From contig BLSF01000005.1 in NCBI GenBank assembly GCA_012862575.1, positions 186,001 to 250,000 of the forward strand: DNA of 64,000 bases. The letters run 5' to 3'. This document shows, one piece after another, positions 10,495 to 20,901 of the stretch (positions are counted from its first letter, which is position 1; the number at the start of each line of letters is the position of its first letter). Made by a program: the position numbers and the translations under genes. The notes beneath the pieces are model-generated. The model did not search any database. It was given only the letters and a program-made list of their open reading frames with translations, and was not told the DNA's origin. The stretch comes from Parietichytrium sp. I65-24A (taxonomy: Eukaryota; Sar; Bigyra; Thraustochytrida; Thraustochytriidae).

Positions 10495-10606
10495 CCGCTT
10501 CTCTCTCCCTCTCTCTATCTCTATCTTTGTTGCTTTCTTCGCTTCTCTCTTTGTTTCTTCCTCTTTCTGTCCTCGCGGCTTCCCACACAACAGCTCGCCA
10601 CTTGCG

Positions 10607-10655
10607 GAGAGAGAGAGAGAGAGAGAGAGAAGAGATAGACAGAGAGAGAGACAGC
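10607..10655. repeat. GA microsatellite
   Basis: An almost pure GA run with two interruptions, about 200 bp upstream of the golgin start. Confidence 0.9.
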
Positions 10656-11209
10656 AAGAGAGTAACACTGGATGTGAGACTACTAAAGGGCTAGCTATTG
10701 GAAAGCGTAAGCGAGGTAGTGGAGCGGTAAGAGAAAGTTCTCCTGAGAGAGAGGCGATGGGATGGAGGAAATGAAATGGTGGATGATGAGAGAGATGGAA
10801 CATGGAAAACGTGAAATGAGAATGAGAAATGGAAGATGGAAGATAAATGGTGAACTGCAAGTGGGAATATGGAAGATAAATGGTGAAAGATTCAAGGTTG
10901 AAAGATTGAATGTGTAAGGGAAAAGAATATGGGAGATGGGACTCGAAAGATGGAGGATGAAAGATGGGAGATGGCGATGGCGATGGGAGTCTGCAAGTGG
11001 AAAGACGTTTGCTGGAAGGGTCTCGGGTTGTGGGACAAAGGATTGGGAGCTTAAACCGTTGAAGATTGGCTCGCCAACTCAGTAGGTGGTTGATTGGTTT
11101 TTGGTTGAACCGAAACCAGTTGCAGTAGTTTCGACGAGGATGGGGATCAAGTCGGGCAAAAGGATAAAATTGATTTGATGTATTGACTGTGAGCGCGGAA
11201 CACGTGTAT

Positions 11210-11712
11210 TTAGTTGTAAGTGCAGAGCCCGATGCCTGGGAAGAGGATTTTGCCTGGGGTGAACGGGTTTGATGTTAGCGTTTTTCAGCTGGTAAAGTGG
11301 AATGCGGTGATGAAGCAGGAATGAACTTACAGCTTGCGCCCTTGCCACAGTTAGTTCCCTTGGTGCAAGCCAATGCACAGTACTTGTTGCCAGATCCAGC
11401 ATCCTGAAGCATGCACTGCGGCTGAGCCTCACAGCCCTCTGGAATGTCGCTTGGGCACTCCATGCCATCACACTTTGGCGAGCAAACAGCACCCTGCACG
11501 CCCTGAATGCGCACAGCGACCTCGTCATCATCGCATCCGTCGCTTGGGTTGCCGTAGTGCGAAGATCCTCCGTTTGGAATGAGATGGTCAGCGAGACGGA
11601 GGTTGAGGAAACCTTCCTCGACCTGCTTCTCGTCCACCAGGCTCTTAAATGCGCCTGCGTCTGCGCTGGCGGCCATCGCCGCAAAAATTGCGATCACTGC
11701 TGCAACCTTCAT
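11210..11712 (-). CDS. Small secreted cysteine-rich protein
   Basis: Two exons (11712-11331 and 11253-11210) encode 141 residues. The 77-bp intron has a GTAAGT donor and a CCCCAG acceptor and splits a cysteine codon. Splicing restores a C-terminus ending GIGLCTYN. The first 18 or so residues (MKVAAVIAIFAAMAASADA) form a clear signal peptide. The mature part holds about 11 cysteines in closely spaced motifs (CSPKCDGMEC, KYCALAC, NCGKGASCK), suggesting a disulfide-knotted extracellular protein. Its Cys pattern and GxGxCTY ending recall small secreted proteins I know from stramenopile genomes, but I cannot assign a function. An in-frame ATG at 11778 exists; 11712 was chosen because it starts the signal peptide and has A at -3. 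Confidence 0.75.
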
Positions 11713-13020
11713 CTTCTGTGCTGTATTCAAATACTTTCTTCTGCGCCAAAAGACACAGTCCCACACATACACAAACATGCAAACGCAACATCATCCCGTC
11801 AGTTCCGACGTCTCTCCTCTTGCGTACCGCGCCTTGCGGGCACCTCCCCGCACGTGCTCCCGCCTGCACTGCGCCGACCTCATTTCAACTCACCTGACTA
11901 CTCTTCCAGTCTGGGGCGACGACAACGCTCTCGATTCGGGTCTGCCAGCAATCCACGCTCAAAGATACTGTTCGGTGTCATCAGATCTTCACTAAACTTC
12001 GCTCTCTACTCTAGAGCTAGTCCAATGAGCTTCGCGAGATGTCAAGTCGCGGGATTGGGTACTGATTACTGTACCAGTAGCCCTCGCTCTGCCAGTTCTG
12101 CCAGTGCAGAAGTCAACCAACATCAATCAACTGCTTAAAATGCTTCAACCGCGACTCTCAGAGCTCTCAGGCTCTGAATCTAACCAACATGTAAATCTGT
12201 TTCTGGATCCGAATTCCGAAAACATCGTTTGCAAACAGCGCACTCACGAGTCCCAGAAAGAGAACGACAGCAACACACTGGTGGCGCAAGGTGGCAACGC
12301 TCGCAGTCGCTGTCCCAAACAGCGCAGTTCACAAACCAATTTGTCTTTATGCTTTTCCAAAATGCAATAAAATTAGCGACAAAGATACTGACAGTGAGTA
12401 CAAGATACAGATGTTTTGGTGAGTACGTTTGCGATTCGAGCGGAGCCCTCCTAAGTGACGTCATCATTTCTCTTAACTAATATTACCCTACCACCAACAC
12501 ATGTCGTCATCGCTTTCATGGACTTTTCGTGGCTTGGTACTATTCCCTTCCATAACACCACGTTAGAGGCAGACAATCCTACTCATCCAGCGATTGGCAC
12601 TACTCAAACGGTAGAAGAAGGCATCAGGTGCACTAGTCCTCAGCACTATCACTCTGACTATCCGGTAGACAGAGCGTAGCGGCCGTGGCTACTAGAAATC
12701 ATAAGTGTGAACAGTATGAACGAACGTTTGGAGATTGGGCTTTGGAGATTGATTGATTGAAAGTATTGAAAGCGTTCCAACTTGCAAGTTTGACGAAGAG
12801 AGAGAGAGAGAGAGAGCAACAGAAGCGAGCGTTGGTTGGTCCCAGAGACTGCGGCCAAGTCAGAATAAATGCACGGCTGGACAGATTGATGAATGAACGG
12901 ACGGACGGATGGATGGATGGAAAGCTAGATAGATCGATCGATCGATAGAGAGATAGACAAAGGAAGACAGACGCGCACGGACTTGGAGAAAACAAAACAA
13001 AACAAAGGAGGAAGCAGGAG
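11713..13020. other. Divergent spacer between Cys-rich and EF-hand genes
   Basis: No gene recognised. It contains short GTAC palindromes, a GA microsatellite (12796-12816) and GGAC/GGAT and GATC/GATA tandem runs (12897-12957) that reach the EF-hand start. Confidence 0.6.
12796..12957. repeat. GA, GGAY and GATM microsatellites
   Basis: A GA run (12796-12816) is followed by tetranucleotide GGAC/GGAT and GATC/GATA runs (12897-12957) in the probable 5' leader of the EF-hand gene. Confidence 0.85.
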
Positions 13021-14064
13021 ATGGACCGCAAAGTGATCCCGGATGTGCCAGGAGACGCGCCCTCGGAGGAGCGGTCTGAAGAGGACAAGAAGGCAGAAAA
13101 GGAAGGGCTGGCCAGCAAAGATGACAGCACGAAGCTAGCGGAAGGTATGGACAAAGAGGCGACAAGCGGAAAGGAAGAGAAAGGCTCGAAAGTGCCCGAA
13201 ACTGATACCGAAGAGAAGAAGGCAAAGTCCGAGAGAGCGCCAAGCGCGGAGAGCTTTGGCAGCAAGCTAAAAAAATTCTTTTTTGGCTGGCTCACTCAAA
13301 GTAAGGAGGAGATTTTAGTCAACATACAGGACTGCGATCTTACGCTGGAGGATTTGGAAGACCTAGGGATGCTGAGCACGTTCTCGCCCAAACAAGTGAA
13401 GATATTGCGCAAGAGATTCCAGCTCTTAGCGGATGGATCAGAGTGGATTAAAAAAAGCGCAGTGGAGCAGCTGCCGGAAGTCATCAACAACCCACTACGG
13501 CATCGAATTGCGGAATGCTTTGAATCTGACGGGGACGGTTACATAGATTTCCGCGAGTTTGTGCTTGGTCTCTCTCTCTTCGCACCAAAAGCGTCTCGGG
13601 AGAAAAAGCTCCTGCTCGCCTTTCGAATTCATGATTATGATGGAGACGACAAGATAAACTTTGAAGACTTGAAAAAATACCTCATGGATATTACGAGGAT
13701 AGATCTCAACGAGAAGGAGACAAAGGAACAGCAGGCCCTCGAACAAGAGGAACTACAGCACGACTCTAAGGATGTGGAGGCGAGAATCGCCTACAACAGA
13801 GGCAAAGTCAAAGAGCTGAAAGAAACTGCCCGCAAAAACAAGGAGAAGGTAGACCACGTCTTGGTTCAACGACATGAGGATCGACTCCGGAACCTGGAGA
13901 GGGAAGGCGTTCTCGATCAAGTTGTCAAGCTCACCATTGAAGAAGCAGCCGCCAACGGCGAATTTCTCACCCGCGAGGATTTTGTTCGCGTATTAGGTCA
14001 CTCTGACTTTCAGGGCAAGTTGGTGATCGACATGTTTGAGAAGGTCAGGCTGACCAAGAGGTAG
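13021..14064 (+). CDS. Calcineurin-B-like EF-hand protein with a charged N-terminus
   Basis: A single exon of 347 residues. The first 80 or so are Lys/Glu/Ser-rich and probably disordered. The middle matches calcineurin B and its CIB/CHP relatives: KQVKILRKRFQLL, then LPEVINNPLRHRI, then two EF-hands. The loops are ESDGDGYIDFRE (near 169) and DYDGDDKINFED (near 204). The first loop has Glu instead of Asp at position 1, and the second has Asp at positions 6 and 12, so calcium affinity may be altered. In place of the close C-terminal EF pair there is a Lys/Glu-rich helical insert (about 235-290) and a degenerate last unit. Calcium-dependent regulation of a phosphatase, kinase or transporter is likely from the family; the partner is unknown. 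Confidence 0.83.
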   Translation: MDRKVIPDVPGDAPSEERSEEDKKAEKEGLASKDDSTKLAEGMDKEATSGKEEKGSKVPETDTEEKKAKSERAPSAESFGSKLKKFFFGWLTQSKEEILVNIQDCDLTLEDLEDLGMLSTFSPKQVKILRKRFQLLADGSEWIKKSAVEQLPEVINNPLRHRIAECFESDGDGYIDFREFVLGLSLFAPKASREKKLLLAFRIHDYDGDDKINFEDLKKYLMDITRIDLNEKETKEQQALEQEELQHDSKDVEARIAYNRGKVKELKETARKNKEKVDHVLVQRHEDRLRNLEREGVLDQVVKLTIEEAAANGEFLTREDFVRVLGHSDFQGKLVIDMFEKVRLTKR

Positions 14065-14537
14065 GTAGATACGCCGCAGTTTTCCACGCTGCCTCAGAGT
14101 CCAGGTCAGGGCGAAGGAGGCACGGCGGCCGCGGGATAGGTTTCGCAAAGACACGTGTTTTTTAACAGTAAATGGAGAGGTAAACCAGCAAAAAAATATC
14201 AATATTACGTTTTAACATGTAATGTGCAAATGATACTTTACGAACTATTCATTGTTTTTGTCTTTTCATCGAGTTTGATTTTTTTTGGAGGAAATGAGAA
14301 TAGCTCAAGGGTTGCCCGGAATTGAAGATGCGCCAGGAAGAAGGAAGGTAATAGAGAGGGCATCGAAAGGGCCTCAATTGTTCCGGCGCAGATAGAAAAC
14401 GTCATTACCTTGCGGACACAAAGAGGTGTTCAGCGTTGACAGTCAAGACCCTTATCCCACGCGCAAACAAGCAATTGCCTCCTCCTCCTCCATAGCGCGG
14501 CTAGCAAATTGGACTCATGAAAGCCTCCCCTAAATTT
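14065..14537. other. Convergent spacer after the EF-hand and WD40 genes
   Basis: This is the 3' ends of two converging genes, AT-rich near 14200-14290. I see no gene or structured element in it. Confidence 0.6.
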
Positions 14538-17500
14538 CTAGGACCGTTCCTGTGGATAGCTCTGGTGCCCACCAGGCGGGGGATAGCCGCCATGCCGAGG
14601 TGGATAACCTCCCTGTGCAGGTGGGTACTGCATCGAGTACCCTCGAGGGGGTTGATCGCGTCCAGGAGCACCTGGAGGATACCCCCGACCCTGGGGGTGC
14701 ATAGGCTGTCCAGGGGGACCACCCGCGCCGTGAGCCGCCCCTGGTGCTCCCGGTTGCTGTTGTTGATGGTACATTCTTCTCATCTGTGCCGCCATCTGCG
14801 GGTTCTGCGGATTCGGATACACTGGCGGTCGACCCGGGTAATTGTGTGGAGGCACTCCACCTGGGGCGCCACCTGGGGGATACTGGTAACCTGGATATCC
14901 CTGTGGAGCAGCGCCACCCGCACCCGGGCGCGGCATGTACGGATAAGGCCCAGCTTGGTTGTAAGGCGGTGCCAATCTTGCCCCTTGTCCGGGAGGCCCA
15001 GGCATATTCATGGGCTGTCCCGGCATGTGCATAGGGCCGCCTCGGCGTTGACCGGATGCAGTGCGTCTCATATTGGCTGCTTGACCCTTTCCTCCAGCTC
15101 CGGGCGGGGGCGCTACAATTGGCGGGGCGAAGCGGTGGTTCCAGACCTTCAAAGACCAGTCTTCACAACCGGACACGATTCTACCATCTGGAAGCGGCAA
15201 AATACATGTCACCCACTCGGAATGGCGGTCAGGTATCGGGCACCAATTTCCAGCAGACGAGTCAGCAACTTTCTCGAGGTTGTTTGACTTGTCAATCAAA
15301 CGGAACTCGATGTCTCCTTCCCTGACGCCGCAAGCCAGTAAGGTGGGCTGGCCTTTGACGGTTCTGACAGCCAAACTCCAAGCCACACCTGCAGGATAGA
15401 TAAAAACAGAGCTCAACAAGGTAAGCTTTTTGGTGTCCCAGACGCGGATGTAACAATCCCACGAGGCGGAGTAGAGTTTGCTATCGTTTTGTGTGAGCGC
15501 AGTGATCGACACCATCGGACGCTGTTGCGGATCGCTCGGTATTTCTAGCGACTTTTCATACTTGAGCGCCTGTGCGTTCCATACGAATATTTTCCCATCT
15601 CGACCGCCGCTGAACAGGCGATTTGCGACCATTTGGAGGCAAGTCACCTCCCCGGTGTGCTTGTCCAGCGTCTCGAGCTCCTTGTACGTTTGAGGCTCTG
15701 AACCTTTCGAAGCCTCGAAAACCTTGATCTTTTTGTCCGCCCCACCGGTGAAGATCTTGTTGTGCGCCGTATTGTTACTCGCGGGGAATACAGCTATTGC
15801 TCTCACCGCACCAGTGTGAGCTTTTAGCTTTTGGATTTTGTTCTTCCCCTTCTCGCTCTTGTTCGGCTTGGGGTCGATAATTGCACGCGCAATGAGGTGG
15901 CCGTCTTCCAGCCCGATGAACAATGTGGTCTCAAGCACTGCCAACGACATGACAGCATTTTGGGGTTCAATCTCACCCTGATCAGCCTCGTTCTGAACCG
16001 GTGTCGCGGGAGAGCTCAAATTTGTAGCTGCCTTTGCGGTTGGTTTCTTGGTTCTTCCGCTGGCCGTTTTAGAACTTGCGCTGGAGTTGGCCGTACCCGT
16101 GCCTGGTGTGGAGCTAGAAGATCCCGGCGAAGACGGCTTCTCCCCGCCAGAGGAGTTGTGCGAGTGAGAATTCACCGGTGGATTCAGGTGCACCGTTCTT
16201 TCAATTTTCCATGTTCTCGAGTCCCAAATTTTGATCTTTCCGTCCGACGATCCGCTAAACACAAAATGCTTTAGGGCCGCGAGCGCATATACGGACCCAA
16301 TGTGGCCATTCAAGTCTTTCACAAGAGTCATCGCTTTGTATTTCCACTCCACTGTGGATGTGACTGCTTCTTTGTAGGTTTTGCAGACCATGGAGAGCAT
16401 AATGAGACTATCAATTTCCAGGTACGGAAAAACGTACGTGATGGCGTCCAAAGTAGACAATTTCGCACGCTTCTTGGCAAGATTCAGCGCCTTACTCTTC
16501 TTCTTGCTGTTTCCTCGCGCTGAAGAAGAGCTGCTGGACCGCTTCAATGACGGGCCGTTCATGCTGCTGCTAGAGCTCGGAGACTTTTTGAGCGGATTCA
16601 GCGGATCACCTTCGGTCTTAGCCTGAGTGCTTGATGCAATTGCAGGCGGTGGGGCAGAAGAGGCCGGAGCAGGTGGCGGAGGCGGGGCAGGCGGAGGAGG
16701 CGCCGTCGGCGTCGCGGCAGGGGAAGGCTTGGCTTCTGCCGCTGCAGTCTCGGCTGGAGCCTCAGCAGTGGCATCTGGAGCTGGAGCGTCGCTTGGCTTT
16801 GGAGCAGCCTCGGGTGCGCTCTGCTCTGAGTCTTGCTTGGCCCCTGCCTCTGCGTCTGCGCTTGGTGGTGGTTGCTGCTCCGCGGGTGGCACAGGTGCGG
16901 CCCCGGAGATTGCAACAGTTGTGCCAATAGCGGACGCTGAGCTCGGGTTTGAAATATCGGGAGTGGGGTCGACCTGGTCTTGCTGCGTTGTGTCCTTCTC
17001 ACTCTCCGCTGGGGCAGCTTCAGGGTTGGCTGCGTCCTGGTTCTGGGCAGAGCTGTCCCCTGCGTTGTCATCCAAGATATCCATTAAATCATCATCATGG
17101 TTCTGACTAGAGTCATTTTGTTCAGCAGACTCGTCTTTCTCTCCCATCTCCACGTTCTCAGGCTGGCCTTCGCCAGTGGAATCTGCGTTTGCTGGCTGAC
17201 TAGGCTGGTCCCCGGTCTCTTGTGAAATTGGCTCTGAGCTGTCACCACCTCCGGCTTCGCCACCCTCTTCTTTGCTACCCTCTTCCGCAGGTGGCGCATT
17301 GGTGGAAGTGTCCTCGTGCTCATTATGATCATCGAAAAAGTCGATGTTCATGTCCTCGCTCTCATCATTTCCTTTGTGCGGGTCGTCAGAACCAGCATTA
17401 TGCTCTCCGTTCTCCCCGTGATTCGCATTACCGGAATCGTCATTAGTTGAATCCATCGGATCAGGATGGTCTACAGCATCAAAATCCATCGGAATATCGT

Positions 17501-17969
17501 CATCGCCGATGGCATTAATAGCAGACTCATCAACCCCGTCGCCCCCAGAATCGCCCATTGCTGTGTCCGCACTATTTTCGACGTGCTGAGCTCCCTCGCC
17601 ATCAACATGATCTTGGTTGTCGTTGTGGCTGTTCTCAGCTTCTCCGACGTCGGCGCTGCTGTTGTTGTTCGCTGTGACATCGTCGTCATCGTCAAGACCA
17701 GGAAAATCGCCCAACGGCGTGGGGCTCGACATGTTAGAGTCCAAGGGTCCGTCGCCCAAGTCGGTAGGTCCGTCCATGTCGCCCCCACTTTCGGGGTTAG
17801 CATTCCCGCCATTGGTTTGGTCATCTGCAGGGTTTATTGCACTGTCAATCATTTCCGAAAAGCTATCTTGGGGTTTGAGCTGGCTTCCGTCCGCCCCATC
17901 ATCTTGTTGTGCTGTGTCATCACCAAGGTTGCCGGTAAAATCGTCATTGAACAAATCGTCGTCCTCCAT
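14538..17969 (-). CDS. F-box-like/WD40 protein with acidic and PGY-rich tails
   Basis: A single exon of 1143 residues. Residues 1-345 are Asp/Glu/Asn/Ser-rich, 345-445 are Ala/Pro-rich and a Ser/Lys-rich patch follows. At about 503-545 an F-box-like helix set (LDAITYVFPYLEIDSLIMLSMVCKTY) leads into a WD40 propeller: SGSSDGKIKIWD, FTGGADKKIKVFE, FSGGRDGKIFVWN, YSASWDCYIRVWD and SGCEDWSLKVWN, with two weaker blades between. The last 210 or so residues are Pro/Gly/Tyr/Gln-rich, like phase-separating RNA-binding tails. Known F-box/WD40 proteins recruit substrates to SCF ubiquitin ligases, but the F-box match is modest, so a nuclear scaffold role is also possible. A long 60-residue insert splits the first two blades. 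Confidence 0.85.
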   Translation of the reverse strand: MEDDDLFNDDFTGNLGDDTAQQDDGADGSQLKPQDSFSEMIDSAINPADDQTNGGNANPESGGDMDGPTDLGDGPLDSNMSSPTPLGDFPGLDDDDDVTANNNSSADVGEAENSHNDNQDHVDGEGAQHVENSADTAMGDSGGDGVDESAINAIGDDDIPMDFDAVDHPDPMDSTNDDSGNANHGENGEHNAGSDDPHKGNDESEDMNIDFFDDHNEHEDTSTNAPPAEEGSKEEGGEAGGGDSSEPISQETGDQPSQPANADSTGEGQPENVEMGEKDESAEQNDSSQNHDDDLMDILDDNAGDSSAQNQDAANPEAAPAESEKDTTQQDQVDPTPDISNPSSASAIGTTVAISGAAPVPPAEQQPPPSADAEAGAKQDSEQSAPEAAPKPSDAPAPDATAEAPAETAAAEAKPSPAATPTAPPPPAPPPPPAPASSAPPPAIASSTQAKTEGDPLNPLKKSPSSSSSMNGPSLKRSSSSSSARGNSKKKSKALNLAKKRAKLSTLDAITYVFPYLEIDSLIMLSMVCKTYKEAVTSTVEWKYKAMTLVKDLNGHIGSVYALAALKHFVFSGSSDGKIKIWDSRTWKIERTVHLNPPVNSHSHNSSGGEKPSSPGSSSSTPGTGTANSSASSKTASGRTKKPTAKAATNLSSPATPVQNEADQGEIEPQNAVMSLAVLETTLFIGLEDGHLIARAIIDPKPNKSEKGKNKIQKLKAHTGAVRAIAVFPASNNTAHNKIFTGGADKKIKVFEASKGSEPQTYKELETLDKHTGEVTCLQMVANRLFSGGRDGKIFVWNAQALKYEKSLEIPSDPQQRPMVSITALTQNDSKLYSASWDCYIRVWDTKKLTLLSSVFIYPAGVAWSLAVRTVKGQPTLLACGVREGDIEFRLIDKSNNLEKVADSSAGNWCPIPDRHSEWVTCILPLPDGRIVSGCEDWSLKVWNHRFAPPIVAPPPGAGGKGQAANMRRTASGQRRGGPMHMPGQPMNMPGPPGQGARLAPPYNQAGPYPYMPRPGAGGAAPQGYPGYQYPPGGAPGGVPPHNYPGRPPVYPNPQNPQMAAQMRRMYHQQQQPGAPGAAHGAGGPPGQPMHPQGRGYPPGAPGRDQPPRGYSMQYPPAQGGYPPRHGGYPPPGGHQSYPQERS

Positions 17970-18596
17970 GGTGAGTGTCGGCTTTTTCTTTTCTCCGCGC
18001 GCTTCCTCCAGCTCGTGATCGCCGTTTTCGCCCTTCTCCTCTCTCTCTTTTCACCGTGCCGTGTGTACTCTTCAATGAATTCCACCCACCAAACGCCGGC
18101 CTTTAAATCTTCAACTTTTCCAGTTCCCAGTCCGAGTTCTCTCTCTCTCTCTCTCAAAACGCGCTTGTCTGCACGCCCTCACTCTTCTACATGAATTCAA
18201 ACGCCCCGTTCTCGCCCACGTCGCGCACCACCCTCCCGCTGCGCGGGACCACCGCCCGCGGCAACTCCCTCTCACGCACACCGGCACGCCCGCAGCACCC
18301 CCACACGCGCGCTCCCTTCTCGCTTCTCCTCCTCTCTTGCGCGGCAGGCCTGCGCGCGCAAAAAAAAAAAAGAAAAAAAAGACGCGAAATGGCGAATCAA
18401 ATCGCGACCGCCAACGGCCCCAGGGGCAGAAATGCGGCGCTAGCGCGGCCAAGTTCGCTCGCGGCGCGCGCGCTAAGGCCGGCTATCTTCCAAAATAGCC
18501 AGAAAAAAAAGGAAAAAAATATGGTGGCGGAAAGCGCGGGCCAAGTGCAGAGCAAGTTTTGCACAGGCAGGCAAAGCGAGCAAAGCAAAAGCAAGC

Positions 18597-18640
18597 GAAG
18601 GAAGGAAGGAAGGAAAAAGAAAAGAAGGAAAGAAGGAAAG
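18597..18640. repeat. GGAA/GAAA purine microsatellite
   Basis: An imperfect tetranucleotide purine repeat in the spacer, about 630 bp upstream of the WD40 gene start. Confidence 0.85.
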
Positions 18641-20730
18641 GTTTGCGACAAGTCGAGCTGTCCCCTCCGCCGTGCTGGGCACGTTTTCCTTTAGCGCTTT
18701 CGCTCGACGACACGACTCCGCCTTTTCTGCACGGCCGTTACGCGCGCGCGCTCCTCCTCTGTCCTCGCGCACGGTCGCGAGTGGCTGGGTTGCTTACCGA
18801 AAGGCATTAGCACTGCTTCTAACAGCCCTGCAACTCTCGCCACAGCGTCATTCGAGGGCGCGGCGGAGGTACTCTGACGGTGGCTCCGCGCTGTAGAAGG
18901 TGATTCGAGGGGAAAAGTGTGCGCCTCGAAAACAGCAGGGATTTTTCCCCCCCGACGGTTTTTGGATGGGGAGCGGTAGAGACGTTCTATGCGGAAATAG
19001 AGGAGGGAGGTTTGGCGGAGGAAGGTTAAAGTAATGTGAGGGTGTTACATAGGAACGGAGAGAAGAAAGTGCAGAAGAGGTTTAATCCTGCGGATGGAAA
19101 TATCCTAGTTCGACTGTGTGGTGGAGTGGCAGTTGGAGAATCTGAATTCTGATTGATGTGTGGACTCTGAAGAGCAATGTACTCACGGTCAATGCACACG
19201 CGAAAACCGCGACGAAAAACGCAGAGCACCACGCGCTGCTTTCACAAACATTCTGTGTTTCATTCATTGGTGGCCCTTTAGCTGAATGTCCACATTTCTG
19301 TTTATCGTTTCGCTGAGCGGAGAGAGAATGTACGACGACTGGGTCATCGCCGTGCATTTGCCCTTGACAATGCAAATGCACGTGATTGTCCTGATTGTTT
19401 TGTTTTGGGATCTTTACCTTTTCTCTTTTTTTCCGAGCATCGAGCGTTTTTTTTAGCTCGAAAATAACAACTACAAGAATGACAAGAATCGAAGTTGCGC
19501 GCAATGTCAATGCGTCGACTCAGTAAGGTATAACCGACAGAGGGGCAGTACTACACAGTGACAGCAGACAACACGGACTGTGACACTGTGACATGTACTC
19601 GAGTGCCGGATTCTCGAGAATCATCACCCCAGAGGGTGATCCTTGTGGATTTCATGAATGAACACAAGAACTGGTCTCCTTCCACTTTTCCCGCACAAGC
19701 AAGGCCTTCGACGTTGACTGCATTTTTCTTTATGTATCGTCTTGCTTCCTTCGGCATCAAGTTTGATTTGGGCCTCTAAAAATTGAACGAACGAACGGCT
19801 TTCCAAGGCCACTCCCCTGGGTACTGATGGGACTGGGAGGTCTTCAAGGCTGTCGGGCAGCACATGCGAAGAAGTCAATCATTCATCGTACACTGACCAT
19901 TGCCACTCCATGTTTGCCTGCGTCTTCGGAACTGAGACATACTGAGACAACTAAAGGGGATTTGTGATTTGCACTTTGCTCGGCAACCGCCCGCGTAGTT
20001 GCACGAAAACTCCGCGACTTGTATGTCGCACTCATTCAGTGTATACTCGGGTACCAGTACACACGAAGTGGAGAGTTGACTGCGGAGTTGCTGCAGTGTT
20101 GTGCATCTTCAAGGATTCTGTCTGTCTATTCCGAGCCGATGAATTCTGCAATCATTTTCCACTTTCACTTGCAACGCTTGGTTGATCATCATGTGACTGT
20201 GGATCACTGTACTTCTAGTACTCAGTGACACGCTGGAAATGTCTTGCGATCAGTCGCACAAAGGTCACATCCGCTGTTCTTGATCAATGAGCAGAACAAA
20301 ATAGATTTTAACTCTCTTCTTTTCTTCTGTTCTGGTCCCCGATTTTACTGATTTCTGATTTTCATTGATTTTTACTGTTAGTTAGAAACTTGAAAATCTA
20401 CTTGCCACATGTCACCTCCACGATTTCACCCCTTTCCTACAGACCACGCTACTCAGATGCCTAGGCACAAACTTCTCAATCTCGCTACGCAAGCGCTAGG
20501 TGCCGGCCTTCCCAGCCACAAGCCCAGCGCTACAGCGTCCATCGAGGGCGCCACTCGCTGACTAGGACAGGCAGCGTCATCCGCTACCCTCCCGCACCGG
20601 AGCGCTAGCCGAGCCTTACTGGGCACTATAGCACTTACTGCTCTTTCGGTAGGACTCATACAAAAGGTGCACACTCATTAGTCAGAGCGCTAAGGAGTAC
20701 GCGCAGCTTACTCCAGAGTGGCCCGGTGGC

Positions 20731-20816
20731 AGAAGGAAGGAGGAGGGGGAAGAAGGAAGAAGGAAGAAGGAGGGAAAGAAGGAAGGAAGTAAGGAAGGAA
20801 GGAAGAAGAGGAAAGG
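20731..20816. repeat. 86-bp polypurine tract (GGAA/GAAGGA)
   Basis: Almost only A and G on this strand for 86 bases, ending about 85 bp before the start codon of the cytidylyltransferase gene. Such tracts can form triplex (H-) DNA or exclude nucleosomes; either role here is inference. Confidence 0.85.
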
Positions 20817-20901
20817 CTGAGGGAGGGGCGCAGGTGTGGGGAAGGAGAGGCGTTGAGGTGCGGGGACGGTGGGAAAGTATAGTGGGTGTTGTGTTGGGAG
20901 G

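Larger units (their letters stand above)
10415..11209. other. Spacer between golgin and Cys-rich protein genes
   Basis: No gene seen. It begins with tandem CACAGTAT units (10451-10494) and a GA tract (10607-10655), then turns into A/G-rich low-complexity DNA up to about 11000. Confidence 0.6.
17970..20901. other. Divergent 2.9-kb spacer, WD40 to cytidylyltransferase genes
   Basis: No gene supported. Near 18070-18900 it is GC-rich with a poly-A/GAAA run (18361-18381) and a GGAA microsatellite. Near 20450-20650 is a GC-rich stretch with short inverted repeats of unknown nature. Close to the right end a long purine tract (20731-20816) precedes the cytidylyltransferase start. Confidence 0.6.

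Noticed and set aside
16627-17106. A 159-codon Ala/Gly-rich frame on the plus strand
   Set aside because: It lies antisense to the Ala/Pro-rich part of the WD40 gene; GC-rich low-complexity codons stay open on both strands.
19082-19510. A 142-codon minus-strand frame with two hydrophobic stretches and a GTGAGT donor-like site
   Set aside because: The frame has no ATG near its start and is preceded by a stop; the only early ATG is at codon 52. No family resemblance.
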